From Peptococcaceae bacterium (GTDB lineage Bacteria; Bacillota; Desulfotomaculia; Desulfotomaculales; Pelotomaculaceae), in the NCBI GenBank assembly GCA_012518875.1, contig JAAYRI010000040.1:1-43643 (forward strand): DNA of 43,643 nucleotides. The letters run 5' to 3'. The notes below the pieces were generated by a model. It made no database searches, was not told the DNA's origin, and saw nothing but the letters and a program-made list of their open reading frames with translations. Below, one piece after another: positions 16,394 to 24,792 of the stretch; positions within the stretch are counted from its first letter, which is position 1, and every line of letters begins with the position of its first letter. A program made the position numbers and the translations under genes.

Positions 16394-17812
16394 TTAGTTC
16401 TTGCCGTTTAAATAAGCATGTATTGACTTTGCCGCTGTGCGTCCGGCACCCATAGCCAGGATTACCGTAGCGGCGCCTGTAACCACATCACCCCCTGCAT
16501 ATACACCGGGTTTGGATGTAGCGCCAGTCTCAGCATCAGCGACGATGTTGCCCCTTTTATTGCAGGCCAAATCTTTGGTGGTCCGGGGAACCAGTGGGTT
16601 TGGACCCTGACCAATAGCCACTACAACAGTATCTACATCCATGACAAACTCAGAGCCCGGTATGGGTACCGGTCTACGTCTGCCGGAATCATCCGGTTCA
16701 CCCAGTTCATACTCCAGACATTCCATTGCTGTCACCCAATAATCATCATCGTAAATAATTCTGGTCGGGCTGGTTAAGAAGGCAAATTTCACACCCTCCT
16801 CCTCAGCATGCTCCACCTCCTCATGGCGGGCGGGCAGCTCGTTTTTCGAACGACGGTAAACAATCCAGGATTCCTCAGCACCTAACCGTAATGCAGTGCG
16901 GGCGGCATCCATGGCTACGTTGCCCCCACCCAGCACCGCCACCTTACGTCCTACCCTAATGGGGGTATCGGCCTCAGGGAAGCGGTAAGCTTTCATCAGG
17001 TTGGTCCTGGTGAGAAACTCATTGGCAGAGTATACGCCACAAGCATTCTCGCCCGGTATATTCATAAAGTAAGGCAGCCCTGCTCCGGTGCCGATGAACA
17101 TTGCGTCATACCCACCCCCATTAAGCAATTCATCCACCACAGCAAACTTGCCCACCACTGCATTTACCTCGATGTTGACACCCAAATTTTTTAGGTTACT
17201 AATCTCGGCCTGCACTACCTTTTTTGGCAACCTAAACTCAGGTATACCGTACATCAAAACCCCACCGGGCACGTGGAGCGCCTCAAAAACATTAACCTTA
17301 TGTCCCAATTTTGCTAAATCAGCAGCGCAGGTTAAACCCGATGGCCCAGATCCCACAACAGCCACTTTTTTCCCTGTGGGTGGTTCCACCTTTTGAGGTA
17401 ATACACCGTTAGCCAGCTCCCAATCCGCGCAAAACCTTTCAATACGGCCGATGGCTACCGGTTCGTGCTTTTTGCCAAGGGTACAATATTTTTCACACTG
17501 GCTCTCCTGGGGACAAACCCTGCCGCATACCGCCGGTAAAGCATTTTTTTCCTTCAGCTTTTTTATGGCCCCAGCAAAATCCCGTTTTGCAACCAGCGCT
17601 ATAAACGCCGGGATGTCTACCTCCACAGGGCAACCCCGGCGGCAGGGAGCGTTCTTGCACTGCAGGCAACGGTTGGCTTCGGCCACAACAGCCTCTTCCG
17701 AATATCCCAGAGCCACCTCATCAAAATTTCTGGCCCGCTGGATCGGGTCCTGGGTAGGCATGGGGTTTTTTTTCGGTGCAATAGTTTTTTTGGGCTTTTT
17801 CCCTTGTGTCAC
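16394..17812 (-). CDS. NfnB/GltD-like NADPH-dependent Fe-S flavoprotein
   Basis: A 472-residue member of the glutamate-synthase small-chain family, of which NfnB is the NADPH-binding, bifurcating subunit of the Nfn complex. An N-terminal pair of cysteine motifs (CLQCKNAPCRRGC and CGRVCPQESQCEKYC) should bind two [4Fe-4S] clusters. GSGPSGL marks the FAD site and GGGNVAMDAARTALRLG the NAD(P)H site. GTG 17812 was chosen since GGAGG lies nine bases upstream and the codon overlaps the upstream stop as GTGA. It precedes the FAD subunit of the molybdenum hydroxylase by about 20 bases. Whether it bifurcates, or serves as electron acceptor for the hydroxylase, is not shown by sequence. Confidence 0.85.
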   Translation of the reverse strand: MTQGKKPKKTIAPKKNPMPTQDPIQRARNFDEVALGYSEEAVVAEANRCLQCKNAPCRRGCPVEVDIPAFIALVAKRDFAGAIKKLKEKNALPAVCGRVCPQESQCEKYCTLGKKHEPVAIGRIERFCADWELANGVLPQKVEPPTGKKVAVVGSGPSGLTCAADLAKLGHKVNVFEALHVPGGVLMYGIPEFRLPKKVVQAEISNLKNLGVNIEVNAVVGKFAVVDELLNGGGYDAMFIGTGAGLPYFMNIPGENACGVYSANEFLTRTNLMKAYRFPEADTPIRVGRKVAVLGGGNVAMDAARTALRLGAEESWIVYRRSKNELPARHEEVEHAEEEGVKFAFLTSPTRIIYDDDYWVTAMECLEYELGEPDDSGRRRPVPIPGSEFVMDVDTVVVAIGQGPNPLVPRTTKDLACNKRGNIVADAETGATSKPGVYAGGDVVTGAATVILAMGAGRTAAKSIHAYLNGKN

Positions 17813-18675
17813 TTTTCGCCACCTCCACAATCGCAGGTGCATCTGTGCTCTTGTTTTTCTACAAAACGGTTTAAGGCCTGCTGCTCCAGCGGCTTATAAA
17901 TCACTGCTCGCCTGGCCATTTCTGCAAAATCTACCTGGTGACCGTCAAACTCGGGGCCATCCACACAGGCAAACCTCATTTCACCACCGACGTTAACCCG
18001 GCAACAGCCACACATTCCTGTACCGTCCACCATAATGGAATTAAGACTAACAATCGTTTTCAAATCATAATCCTTCGTTAGATTGCATACTGCCCGCATC
18101 ATTGGCAAGGGCCCAATAGCCACACATAAACCAACGTCCTTTTTCTCTTCAATTACCTCTCTAAGCAAATCTGTAACAAAACCCTTTCGCACGTAGGACC
18201 CATCATCAGTGGTCACATGCAGCTCACTACAGGCAGATCTCATTTTTTCTTCCCAGAAAAGGAGATCCTTCGTTCGCGCGCCCATGATCCCAATCACTTC
18301 ATTGCCCGCCTCTTTCAAGGCCCGGGCAATGGGGAAAACAGGGGCCACACCAACACCACCGCCCACACAGATCACACGGCCAAAATTTTCAATATGTGAC
18401 GGCATTCCCAATGGGCCAACAAAGTCCTGTAAATAGTCCCCCTCATTTAAGGCACCTAGCTCCTTGGTTGTCTTACCAACCTCCTGGAAGACACAGGTGA
18501 TAGTACCTCTCCCCCGATCATAGTCAGCAATGGTCAATGGTATTCTTTCCCCTACCTCGTCAACACGCAGGATGATAAATTGTCCGGCCATAGCTTTTCT
18601 GGCCACCAGTGGGGCCTCAATTTCAAACAGGTTTAATGTTGGCGCCAATACTGCTTTTTTGACTACCCTGTACAT
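17809..18675 (-). CDS. NfnA/SudB-like ferredoxin-NADP reductase subunit
   Basis: A 288-residue ferredoxin-NADP reductase-type protein matching NfnA and sulfide-dehydrogenase beta subunits. An FAD-binding barrel is followed by the nucleotide motif VGGGVGVAPVFPIA, and the C-terminus carries a [2Fe-2S] site, DGTGMCGCC plus FACVDGPEFDGHQVDF. ATG 18675 fits the family N-terminus; the GGGAGG upstream is about 13 bases away, somewhat long. Its stop overlaps the start of the NfnB-like gene by four bases, so the two are co-translated. It is the first gene of the molybdenum hydroxylase operon, downstream of a sigma-54-type promoter. Confidence 0.87.
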   Translation of the reverse strand: MYRVVKKAVLAPTLNLFEIEAPLVARKAMAGQFIILRVDEVGERIPLTIADYDRGRGTITCVFQEVGKTTKELGALNEGDYLQDFVGPLGMPSHIENFGRVICVGGGVGVAPVFPIARALKEAGNEVIGIMGARTKDLLFWEEKMRSACSELHVTTDDGSYVRKGFVTDLLREVIEEKKDVGLCVAIGPLPMMRAVCNLTKDYDLKTIVSLNSIMVDGTGMCGCCRVNVGGEMRFACVDGPEFDGHQVDFAEMARRAVIYKPLEQQALNRFVEKQEHRCTCDCGGGEK

Positions 18676-18724
18676 AACGGCTTTTATTCCTCCCTTCAAA
18701 AAGAACTTCTATACTAGACAACAT

Positions 18725-18738
18725 GCAAATAGCATGCC
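18725..18738 (-). promoter_or_regulatory. Sigma-54 (-24/-12) promoter of the nfn-xdh operon
   Basis: Read on the minus strand, GGCATGCTATTTGCAT shows GG at 18738-18737 and GC at 18726-18725 with exactly ten bases between, close to the consensus TGGCAC-N5-TTGC. Transcription should begin near 18713, about 40 bases before nfnA. The adjacent genes encode a sigma-54-dependent activator and its kinase. Confidence 0.75.
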
Positions 18739-18745
18739 GGGAGGA

Positions 18746-18784
18746 GGCAAAATTCTGAACATTCGACAAACTGCAGGTTTTGCC
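18746..18784. repeat. Inverted repeat upstream of the sigma-54 promoter (possible activator site)
   Basis: GGCAAAA (18746-18752) is inverted as TTTTGCC (18778-18784). The spacing is longer than a typical single operator, so this is only a candidate upstream activating sequence for the neighbouring response regulator. Confidence 0.35.
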
Positions 18785-18842
18785 TGGTTTATAGGGCTCT
18801 AGGGATAATTCAATTTTCAAACCCATCCAACAAATAGCCGCC

Positions 18843-18887
18843 AAAAAAGCGTCAGGCTGCCGAAATTCCGGCAGCCTACGCTTTTTC
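18843..18887 (-). terminator. Strong terminator after the two-component genes
   Basis: AGGCTGCCG (18854-18862) pairs with CGGCAGCCT (18869-18877), flanked outside by AGCGT and ACGCT and by A and T runs on both sides. It is the end of the kinase/regulator transcript and, being nearly symmetrical, could work on both strands. It insulates that operon from the sigma-54 promoter. Confidence 0.9.
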
Positions 18888-18931
18888 TTATATTTTTTTT
18901 AGTCACAAAAACCTATTTTAAACTTGTCTAT

Positions 18932-20392
18932 TTATTCCTTCTCATGTAGTAAATATCTCAAAACCCTTGGACTTACATGCAAAAGCCTGGCCGCTTCCGA
19001 CCTGTTATTACCCGTTTTCTCAAGTGTTTTTTCAATTATATTCTTGATTATGGTGTCCCCTTCACCTTTTAGCAGTTCTGAAATCTCTCTGATATCTATA
19101 TCTTCATTGTTGGGGACAATTTGCTGCATCTTTTTGGACAGGCCCCTTATGGCTTCCTTTAGGTCCAGGTGGGCAAAATTCACAGACCCACATGTTTGCT
19201 CCCCACCACAGTGGGAGATAATATTTTTGGGCAAGCAGCTTACATCCATGACACTGCTCTCCCTGATTACCATCGCCCTGGCTACAGCGTTAGCCAGCTC
19301 TCTGACATTACCTGGCCAATCATAGTTTTGCAACAACTCCTTCGCTTCGGGGCTGAACCCAACTTTTACCGGAAAACAATCTAGGGGACGGTTTTTTTCA
19401 ATAAAATAATCAACCAAAGGCAATATATCCATCCGGCGTTCACGGAGGGGTGGTATATTAACACGCACCACGTCCAGGCGGTATAGCAGGTCCTCCCTAA
19501 AAAGGTTATCCCTAACAGCTTCCTCAAGATTTTTGTTGGTAGCAGCTATGATCCGCACATCAGCTTTAATTGATTTTTCTGCCCCGACCCTGAAAAACTC
19601 ACCACTTTCCAGAACCCGGAGTAACTTTACCTGTATGGCCGGTGTAGCCTCTCCCACCTCATCCAAAAAGAGTGTCCCTCTATCCGCCAGCTCGAATATG
19701 CCCTGTCTTTGCCCTTGGGCCCCTGTAAAAGCCCCTTTTTCATGGCCAAAAAGCTCACTTTCCAGTAAGGTCTCCGGCAAGGCACCACAGTTAATACTGA
19801 TAAACGGGAAATCAGCGCGTAAACTGTTGGCATGGATAAACCTGGCCAAGACCTCTTTCCCGGTGCCCGTTTCACCTTCAATAAGAACAGAAATTTTCCT
19901 CGTCGCCACCTTTTTACAAAATGACAGCAGGTTTTTAAATGGGCTATCTCCTGAGGTTACTATTCCGTGCCTTAGAGCTAGTTTTTCAATCTCGCCACCA
20001 GCAAATTTGCTCCTATTTAATATCAAATGCACAGCCTGATCAATTATGCTATCAAGCTCATCCAATTCATCAAAGGGTTTGTCAATGTAGTCCAGGGCAC
20101 CTAGTTTCATCGCTTCCACTGCAGTTTTTACGGTACTATAACCCGTCATAATAATTATCTCACAAGTCGGATTGATTTCTTTTATTTCCTTTAGAAGGGT
20201 AATTCCGTCCGTATCGGGCAGCTTTAAATCAAGTAGGGCCAAGTCATATTTTCTTTCGTGGAACAGGGATCGGGCTTCATCCCCTGAGTTGGCCACGTCT
20301 ACAGGCAGCCCCCTCTCCTCGCTCAGGTAAAATTCAAAAAAGGTGCCAACCTCAACCTCATCATCAACAACCAAAACTACTGGTTTTTTCAT
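18932..20392 (-). CDS. NtrC-family sigma-54-dependent response regulator
   Basis: A 486-residue activator with three standard domains. The receiver domain (1-120) has the phospho-acceptor at D55 and K105. The AAA+ domain has Walker A GETGTGKE (173-180) and the sigma-54 contact loop GAFTGA (220-225). A Fis-type helix-turn-helix ends the protein (NNRSEAARLLHVSPRVLRYL). ATG 20392 was chosen because it overlaps the kinase stop as ATGA and has GGAAGGG upstream. The likely target is the sigma-54 promoter 190 bases downstream of this gene, which drives the nfn-xdh-yqeBC operon; that link is inferred from position. Confidence 0.95.
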   Translation of the reverse strand: MKKPVVLVVDDEVEVGTFFEFYLSEERGLPVDVANSGDEARSLFHERKYDLALLDLKLPDTDGITLLKEIKEINPTCEIIIMTGYSTVKTAVEAMKLGALDYIDKPFDELDELDSIIDQAVHLILNRSKFAGGEIEKLALRHGIVTSGDSPFKNLLSFCKKVATRKISVLIEGETGTGKEVLARFIHANSLRADFPFISINCGALPETLLESELFGHEKGAFTGAQGQRQGIFELADRGTLFLDEVGEATPAIQVKLLRVLESGEFFRVGAEKSIKADVRIIAATNKNLEEAVRDNLFREDLLYRLDVVRVNIPPLRERRMDILPLVDYFIEKNRPLDCFPVKVGFSPEAKELLQNYDWPGNVRELANAVARAMVIRESSVMDVSCLPKNIISHCGGEQTCGSVNFAHLDLKEAIRGLSKKMQQIVPNNEDIDIREISELLKGEGDTIIKNIIEKTLEKTGNNRSEAARLLHVSPRVLRYLLHEKE

Positions 20393-22074
20393 ATCTCTTT
20401 TCCCTTCCTTGTTGTGCATTTATTTTTGCACTCTACCGGCAGTATCAGGGAAAATGTACTGCCAACACCCGGTTCACTGCTTACCTCTATCCTCCCGTTA
20501 TGGATCTGGGCTATACCCAGGCTTACCGAAAGCCCTAGACCGGTGCCCCTGGTTTTTTCTTTGGTGGTGTAAAAGGGGTTAAAAATCTGGCTTAGAAGCC
20601 CTTGCTCTATCCCCACACCATTATCACTGACATTTATCGTTACCGCGGGGCCCATTGTCTCCGGATCCTCAATTACTCCTGTGCAGACATCTATCCTTCC
20701 CCCATTTACACCTTCCAGGGCGTCACGGGCATTGAGCAAAAAATTGACGGCTACCTGCTCTAGTTGCAGTTTATTGCCCATGATCATTGGCAGATTATGT
20801 TCTATTCTTTTAACAATGGCTATTTTGTTTTTTTCAATCTGATAGGAAACAAGATAGAGACTACTTTCAACAACCTCGTTCAATGAAACCGGCTCGAAGA
20901 TATAGCTATCCTGCCGGGCGAAGGTCAACAGATTTTGAATTATTCTTTTGCTCCTGCGGCCACAGTTTTTGATATCCAGCAATAGTTTAAAATGCCTATC
21001 ACCACCAGCAGTCTTTCTTAAAATCAAACTGGCATCACCAATGATGGCGGTCAGCGGACTGTTTAACTCATGGGCTACTCCTGCAGCCATTTCGCCAATG
21101 GCGGCTAGCTTGGCCGACTGGAAGAGTTGGGACTCCATTTTTCTTTTAATCGTTACATCCTGCACATAAACTACCATAGCAGATGGTTCACCGCCATCTC
21201 CATATACAGGATAAGCGGAAATATTGTAGATTGCCTTGGTATATGGGTGAGTTATCTCCCTGGTAGTTGATTTACCTGTTTTGAATGCTTCCACAGCAGG
21301 GCAAAATTGTCGGCCATCACCACAGATAGCCAACAATTGGTAGCACTTTCTTTCCATATCGCAGTAGCCCTTGGTCGGGCTTTCCTGTTTATTATATCTT
21401 AGAACATTAAAGGTACGATCTATCAGAAAAAGCTTATCAGGAACTGCCTTGAAGGTTTCCTCCCACTCTCTTTTACTCCGGGAAACTTCCCCAAACAAGC
21501 GGGTGTTGTTGATACATACCGCTAGTTGATCAGCCAATTGCTGTACGAAAATAAAGTCGTTCTCTGAATAGGCGTATGTCTCCTTGCTGCCAAAATTCAA
21601 TGACCCAATAGCTTCATTATTTACCAGCAGTGGAGCCATGATTGCTGATTTAATTTTAACCATGCGTAGGTAATCATCTTCCTGATATTTGTCGGCATCA
21701 TTCCAGATGTCCTGCCGCAAAAAACACCGTTTCTCATGGATTGCCTTCCAGGGTGCCGAGTTGTTGCTGTGCAACACCCAGCCTTCCCCCAGTATTTCCT
21801 GTTCCTTCGGAATGCTGGCTTTAATGATTAGCTGCCCCTTTTCCAGTAAACAAAAACTCAGCAGGTCGTATGACAGCACACTGCGTAACGGGACGGCCAC
21901 CTCATTAATGATCTCCTCATAGCTCATTTCCACATTTATGCTTTTGGCTATCTGCTGGATAATGGCCATGCGATTATTCTGTCTGGTAAGCTCCGCGATA
22001 ACATAGCGACATTCCCCATCTGCCAACTCCTCCTGGAGTGCAGGTGCTGCCTCCTTGTATAACGTCACTATCAT
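20389..22074 (-). CDS. Soluble GAF-PAS sensor histidine kinase
   Basis: A 561-residue cytosolic histidine kinase without membrane segments. A GAF domain spans about residues 45-195, then a PAS domain (205-315) that holds four closely spaced cysteines (within GYCDMERKC and ICGDGRQFC), then HisKA with the phospho-accepting histidine in GVAHELNSPLTA near residue 335, and a C-terminal HATPase with DNGVGI and GTGLGLS. It overlaps the response regulator gene by four bases. The start is uncertain: ATG 22074 is given, but GTG 22068 has better spacing (eight bases) from GGGGG. The cysteines could make the PAS domain redox- or metal-sensitive. The signal is likely intracellular. Confidence 0.93.
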   Translation of the reverse strand: MIVTLYKEAAPALQEELADGECRYVIAELTRQNNRMAIIQQIAKSINVEMSYEEIINEVAVPLRSVLSYDLLSFCLLEKGQLIIKASIPKEQEILGEGWVLHSNNSAPWKAIHEKRCFLRQDIWNDADKYQEDDYLRMVKIKSAIMAPLLVNNEAIGSLNFGSKETYAYSENDFIFVQQLADQLAVCINNTRLFGEVSRSKREWEETFKAVPDKLFLIDRTFNVLRYNKQESPTKGYCDMERKCYQLLAICGDGRQFCPAVEAFKTGKSTTREITHPYTKAIYNISAYPVYGDGGEPSAMVVYVQDVTIKRKMESQLFQSAKLAAIGEMAAGVAHELNSPLTAIIGDASLILRKTAGGDRHFKLLLDIKNCGRRSKRIIQNLLTFARQDSYIFEPVSLNEVVESSLYLVSYQIEKNKIAIVKRIEHNLPMIMGNKLQLEQVAVNFLLNARDALEGVNGGRIDVCTGVIEDPETMGPAVTINVSDNGVGIEQGLLSQIFNPFYTTKEKTRGTGLGLSVSLGIAQIHNGRIEVSSEPGVGSTFSLILPVECKNKCTTRKGKEI

Positions 22075-22251
22075 CACCCCCGGTTGAATGCTTCCTTTGT
22101 GTGAATTTTCCTACAATGGGACACCTTAATTATACCATTATTCTCTCCTATGACCCTAGTTTTTTCTTCTTTCCTTATCATAATCAAACATAGATTGAAT
22201 AAAAGATAGGTCAAACCATTAACAAACGCACTACCCGGCGTCGGTTTTTAG

Positions 22252-22563
22252 TTAAACAATTTTTTTCTTAAACTTAATAATGCTCCCAGCAATCAGGACA
22301 ACAGAAAAAATGAGCAACGCCGCTACCTGAGAGACAGGTAGGGAAATCCGATTCCTTTGAGCACAATACCTCTGATAATAACCAGGTGGTAGGTCAAAGG
22401 AATAATGTTGCTAAGATACTGGATGGCCAGGGGCATGGCTTCCCGGGGAAACAGGAAGCCCGACAGCATAATGCTGGGCAAAAGAACAAAAAAGGACATC
22501 GGGAAGGCCTGCATCTGATTTTTGGCGATATTGGAGATCAGGATGCCGATACCCAGGGAGGCG
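22252..22563 (-). pseudogene. Remnant of an ABC-2-type transporter permease
   Basis: The minus strand encodes the C-terminal part of an ABC-2 permease (for example PSIMLSGFLFPREAMPLA and LSNIIPLTYHLVIIRGI), followed after a frameshift near 22325 by the final membrane segment (QVAALLIFSVVLIAG) ending at 22252. The N-terminal two-thirds is missing: homology stops at 22563, exactly where an IS200/IS605-like terminus begins. No ATPase partner gene remains nearby. This is a doubly broken relic. Confidence 0.75.
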
Positions 22564-22735
22564 TTGACATACTACCACGACTAAAGTCATGGGATTCTAG
22601 CATCATCGAAAATAGCCTGCTATGCAGGTCTCACAGAAGGATTTATACCTTCGCACCTTCTTGAATCCCGGTGGGGCAGTTTTGATGCCGTATTCAAAAG
22701 CTGTGCTTTGAGCCTGTGCACCATATATAAGTTAA
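22564..22735. mobile_element. IS200/IS605-type terminus with structured RNA-like scaffold, no transposase
   Basis: TTGAC (22564-22568) is followed by an imperfect subterminal hairpin, CCACGACT (22575-22582) with AGTCATGG (22585-22592). Four further small hairpins follow: CCTGC/GCAGG (22616-22628), GAAGG/CCTTC (22636-22652), GGCA/TGCC (22675-22689) and AAAGC/GCTTT (22697-22709). Read on the minus strand, the GAATC, GACTTTAGTCGTG and GTCAAC elements resemble the right end of TnpB-encoding IS605 elements, where the omega RNA ends. No tnpA or tnpB frame remains. The outer boundary is approximate. Confidence 0.55.
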
Positions 22736-22903
22736 AAAACCTTCTTTCCCCTATTCCTAGATGCAAATTTAAAAATGAATTTCCATATAATCATCCTTAT
22801 ACGCTGAAAACTGTAGTAAAATAATTTAGTGACCATTGACCGCCGGGGTTTTTTGGATGCAACTATGTGAAGAATTTTGACAGCTTGTGAAAGGGATGAG
22901 TGT
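22736..22903. other. Intergenic region before the MFS gene
   Basis: No gene is visible here. The segment is AT-rich and separates the insertion-element relic from the fosmidomycin-resistance-like gene. I could not identify a well-spaced promoter; an AAAGGGATGA ribosome binding site lies near its right end. Confidence 0.4.
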
Positions 22904-24100
22904 ATGAACAAAAAAGTTTTAGGCCTACTGGGCACCGGACATGCCTTCGCTGATTTAAACCAGGGGGCACTGCCGATAATCCTGACCTTTTTGCAGCCGG
23001 TTTTAGCCCTTAGCCAGTTGCAGGTGGGTATGGTAATGTTATCATTTAACCTTAGTTCCTCGGTGATCCAACCAGCTTTCGGTGTTTTTAGTGATAGGTT
23101 TAATGCTGCCTGGCTAATACCCCTGGGCTGCTTGCTGGCCGGGTTAGGCATGTCGCTGACTGGTTTTGCCACCGGTTACCACATTTTAATGGCAGCCACG
23201 CTGCTAAGTGGACTGGGCGTTGCCGCCTATCACCCAGAGGGCTCAAAATACTCCCGTTTTGCCAGCGGCCGGCAAAAAGCAACCGGCATGTCCTTATATG
23301 CAGTAGGCGGCAATTTTGGCTTTGCTGCCGGCCCCGTCCTGGCCGCCCTATTCCTGGGGTTAGCAGGGCTCAAAGGTACAACCGGTTTTCTAGTGTTAAA
23401 TGGGATCATGGCCCTGTTGCTTTTGTTGTACCTGCCCAGTATCACGGCTACTGATACAGCCGGCCGGCTGCTGGGGCCGATAAATAGCGATGATCAGTCC
23501 CCCAGCAAGAAGGGCCTATCTATTTCCACCAGCGTGGTGATTTCAATCTTGCTACTGGTATTTGTGATCATCATGCGCTCCTGGGTTCATTTTGGCCTGG
23601 TAACCTTTTTACCCCAGTATTATGTCCTCCACCTCCAGCATAGCAACACCTATGCCGCATCTATGGTTACCCTTTATCTGTTTTCGGGGGCCCTGGGAAC
23701 CCTCGTTGGTGGACCCCTCGCCGATCGCTGGGGTCTAAAAAATGTGGTCATAACCTCTATGGCTATAATGATACCACTGCTGTACCTGTTTCCCTACACC
23801 CAGGGTATATGGTCTATGGTTGTGGTTGCTGCTGCAGGGTTCACACTGATTTCAACATTTGCCGTTACAGTTGTTTTAGGACAGGAATTGCTGCCCAATA
23901 ACATTGGGTTGGCCGCCGGACTGACTCTAGGGCTGGGCATTGGTATGGGTGGGGTAGGAGCCACCTTGCTGGGATGGGTAGCAGACACCTGGGGGTTTCC
24001 CTCTATTTTCCTAGTAATGCTGTTTTTCCCTGTTGCAGGTCTGCTACTATCCCTTTTCCTGCCGGGCAAAACAAAACTAGCGGCAGTAAAGTCCTCCTAA
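22904..24100 (+). CDS. Fsr-like (fosmidomycin resistance type) MFS transporter
   Basis: A 398-residue major facilitator protein with twelve hydrophobic segments. The N-terminal signatures GHAFADLNQGALP, the SSVIQPAFGVFSDRF segment and the AAYHPEGSKY motif match the fosmidomycin-resistance (Fsr) group of exporters. ATG 22904 was preferred over the open frame at 22877 because AAAGGGATGA lies just upstream and the family N-terminus then aligns. The gene converges with a cyclodeaminase gene after eight bases. Substrate is uncertain, since Fsr homologues also export other small molecules. Confidence 0.88.
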   Translation: MNKKVLGLLGTGHAFADLNQGALPIILTFLQPVLALSQLQVGMVMLSFNLSSSVIQPAFGVFSDRFNAAWLIPLGCLLAGLGMSLTGFATGYHILMAATLLSGLGVAAYHPEGSKYSRFASGRQKATGMSLYAVGGNFGFAAGPVLAALFLGLAGLKGTTGFLVLNGIMALLLLLYLPSITATDTAGRLLGPINSDDQSPSKKGLSISTSVVISILLLVFVIIMRSWVHFGLVTFLPQYYVLHLQHSNTYAASMVTLYLFSGALGTLVGGPLADRWGLKNVVITSMAIMIPLLYLFPYTQGIWSMVVVAAAGFTLISTFAVTVVLGQELLPNNIGLAAGLTLGLGIGMGGVGATLLGWVADTWGFPSIFLVMLFFPVAGLLLSLFLPGKTKLAAVKSS

Positions 24101-24108
24101 TGCATCAC

Positions 24109-24741
24109 CTAATATATTCTTTTCTTTACCGCAGCTAAAGCCGTATCTCTGAGCTGCCCAGCCTTGCTAGCTAGTTCTTTTCTTTTTTGATTAACCCCGG
24201 CCACAAAGTCAGCATCATTAATCATCTTGACATTGATATCCACATTTAATAACACAGCTTGCAAGGCTGCCTCACAGAGATATGCCGCTACTCCGGCGTC
24301 GCTGATAGCCATCTTGTTGCCTATCCCGGATATCTTTTCCGTTATCACCAGGGCTTCTAGCAAGGTTTCGGCAATTTCCAGAGGCAGCTCAGTGGCTACC
24401 TTTGCTGCTTTCTGCACAGCCTGGTCACGCCTGGCTTTTTCCTCAGCACTATCCCTGGGCAGTCTGTAGGCTTCCATCAATTTGCTAAAAGCGGCTATAT
24501 CCGCCGCCATTAATTTCTCCAATTCCGCCATAACCAGATAGGCCCTGCCTGTAACATCCCGGGCTTCGGCTTCTACCTCTGCATATTTGGGTCTGCCCAT
24601 TGTTAGATGGCCCACCATAGCAGCCATAGCCACACCCAGCGCCCCGGCCAGGGCAGAAATACTGCCCCCCCCTGGAGTAGGCGCATCAGAAGCTGATGCG
24701 GCTAGTATTTTTCTAAATGAATAATCAAATATGTCACTCAT
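24109..24741 (-). CDS. Cyclodeaminase/cyclohydrolase family protein (FchA-like)
   Basis: A 210-residue, mainly helical protein of the formiminotransferase-cyclodeaminase C-terminal family. The conserved TPGGGSISALAGALG stretch lies at about residues 22-36. In acetogens and purine-fermenting Clostridia this family (FchA) is the methenyltetrahydrofolate cyclohydrolase or formimino-THF cyclodeaminase of one-carbon metabolism. No other folate gene is adjacent. A purine-degradation role would fit the molybdenum hydroxylase elsewhere in the window, but the distance makes this only a suggestion. ATG 24741 is preceded by AAGGCGGG. Confidence 0.88.
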   Translation of the reverse strand: MSDIFDYSFRKILAASASDAPTPGGGSISALAGALGVAMAAMVGHLTMGRPKYAEVEAEARDVTGRAYLVMAELEKLMAADIAAFSKLMEAYRLPRDSAEEKARRDQAVQKAAKVATELPLEIAETLLEALVITEKISGIGNKMAISDAGVAAYLCEAALQAVLLNVDINVKMINDADFVAGVNQKRKELASKAGQLRDTALAAVKKRIY

Positions 24742-24792
24742 ACTGTTAGCCCGCCTTAATATATGTGTTTATAGTTTTAAAGATCTCTTTTT

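Noticed and set aside
22564-22735. Plus-strand IscB/HEARO element
   Set aside because: Possible in principle because the hairpin could be a left end, but no iscB frame follows, and the minus-strand match to a TnpB-type right end is better. Kept as an undirected relic.
22732-23172. 146-residue minus-strand frame
   Set aside because: It is antisense to the MFS gene, with skewed composition typical of an antisense shadow.
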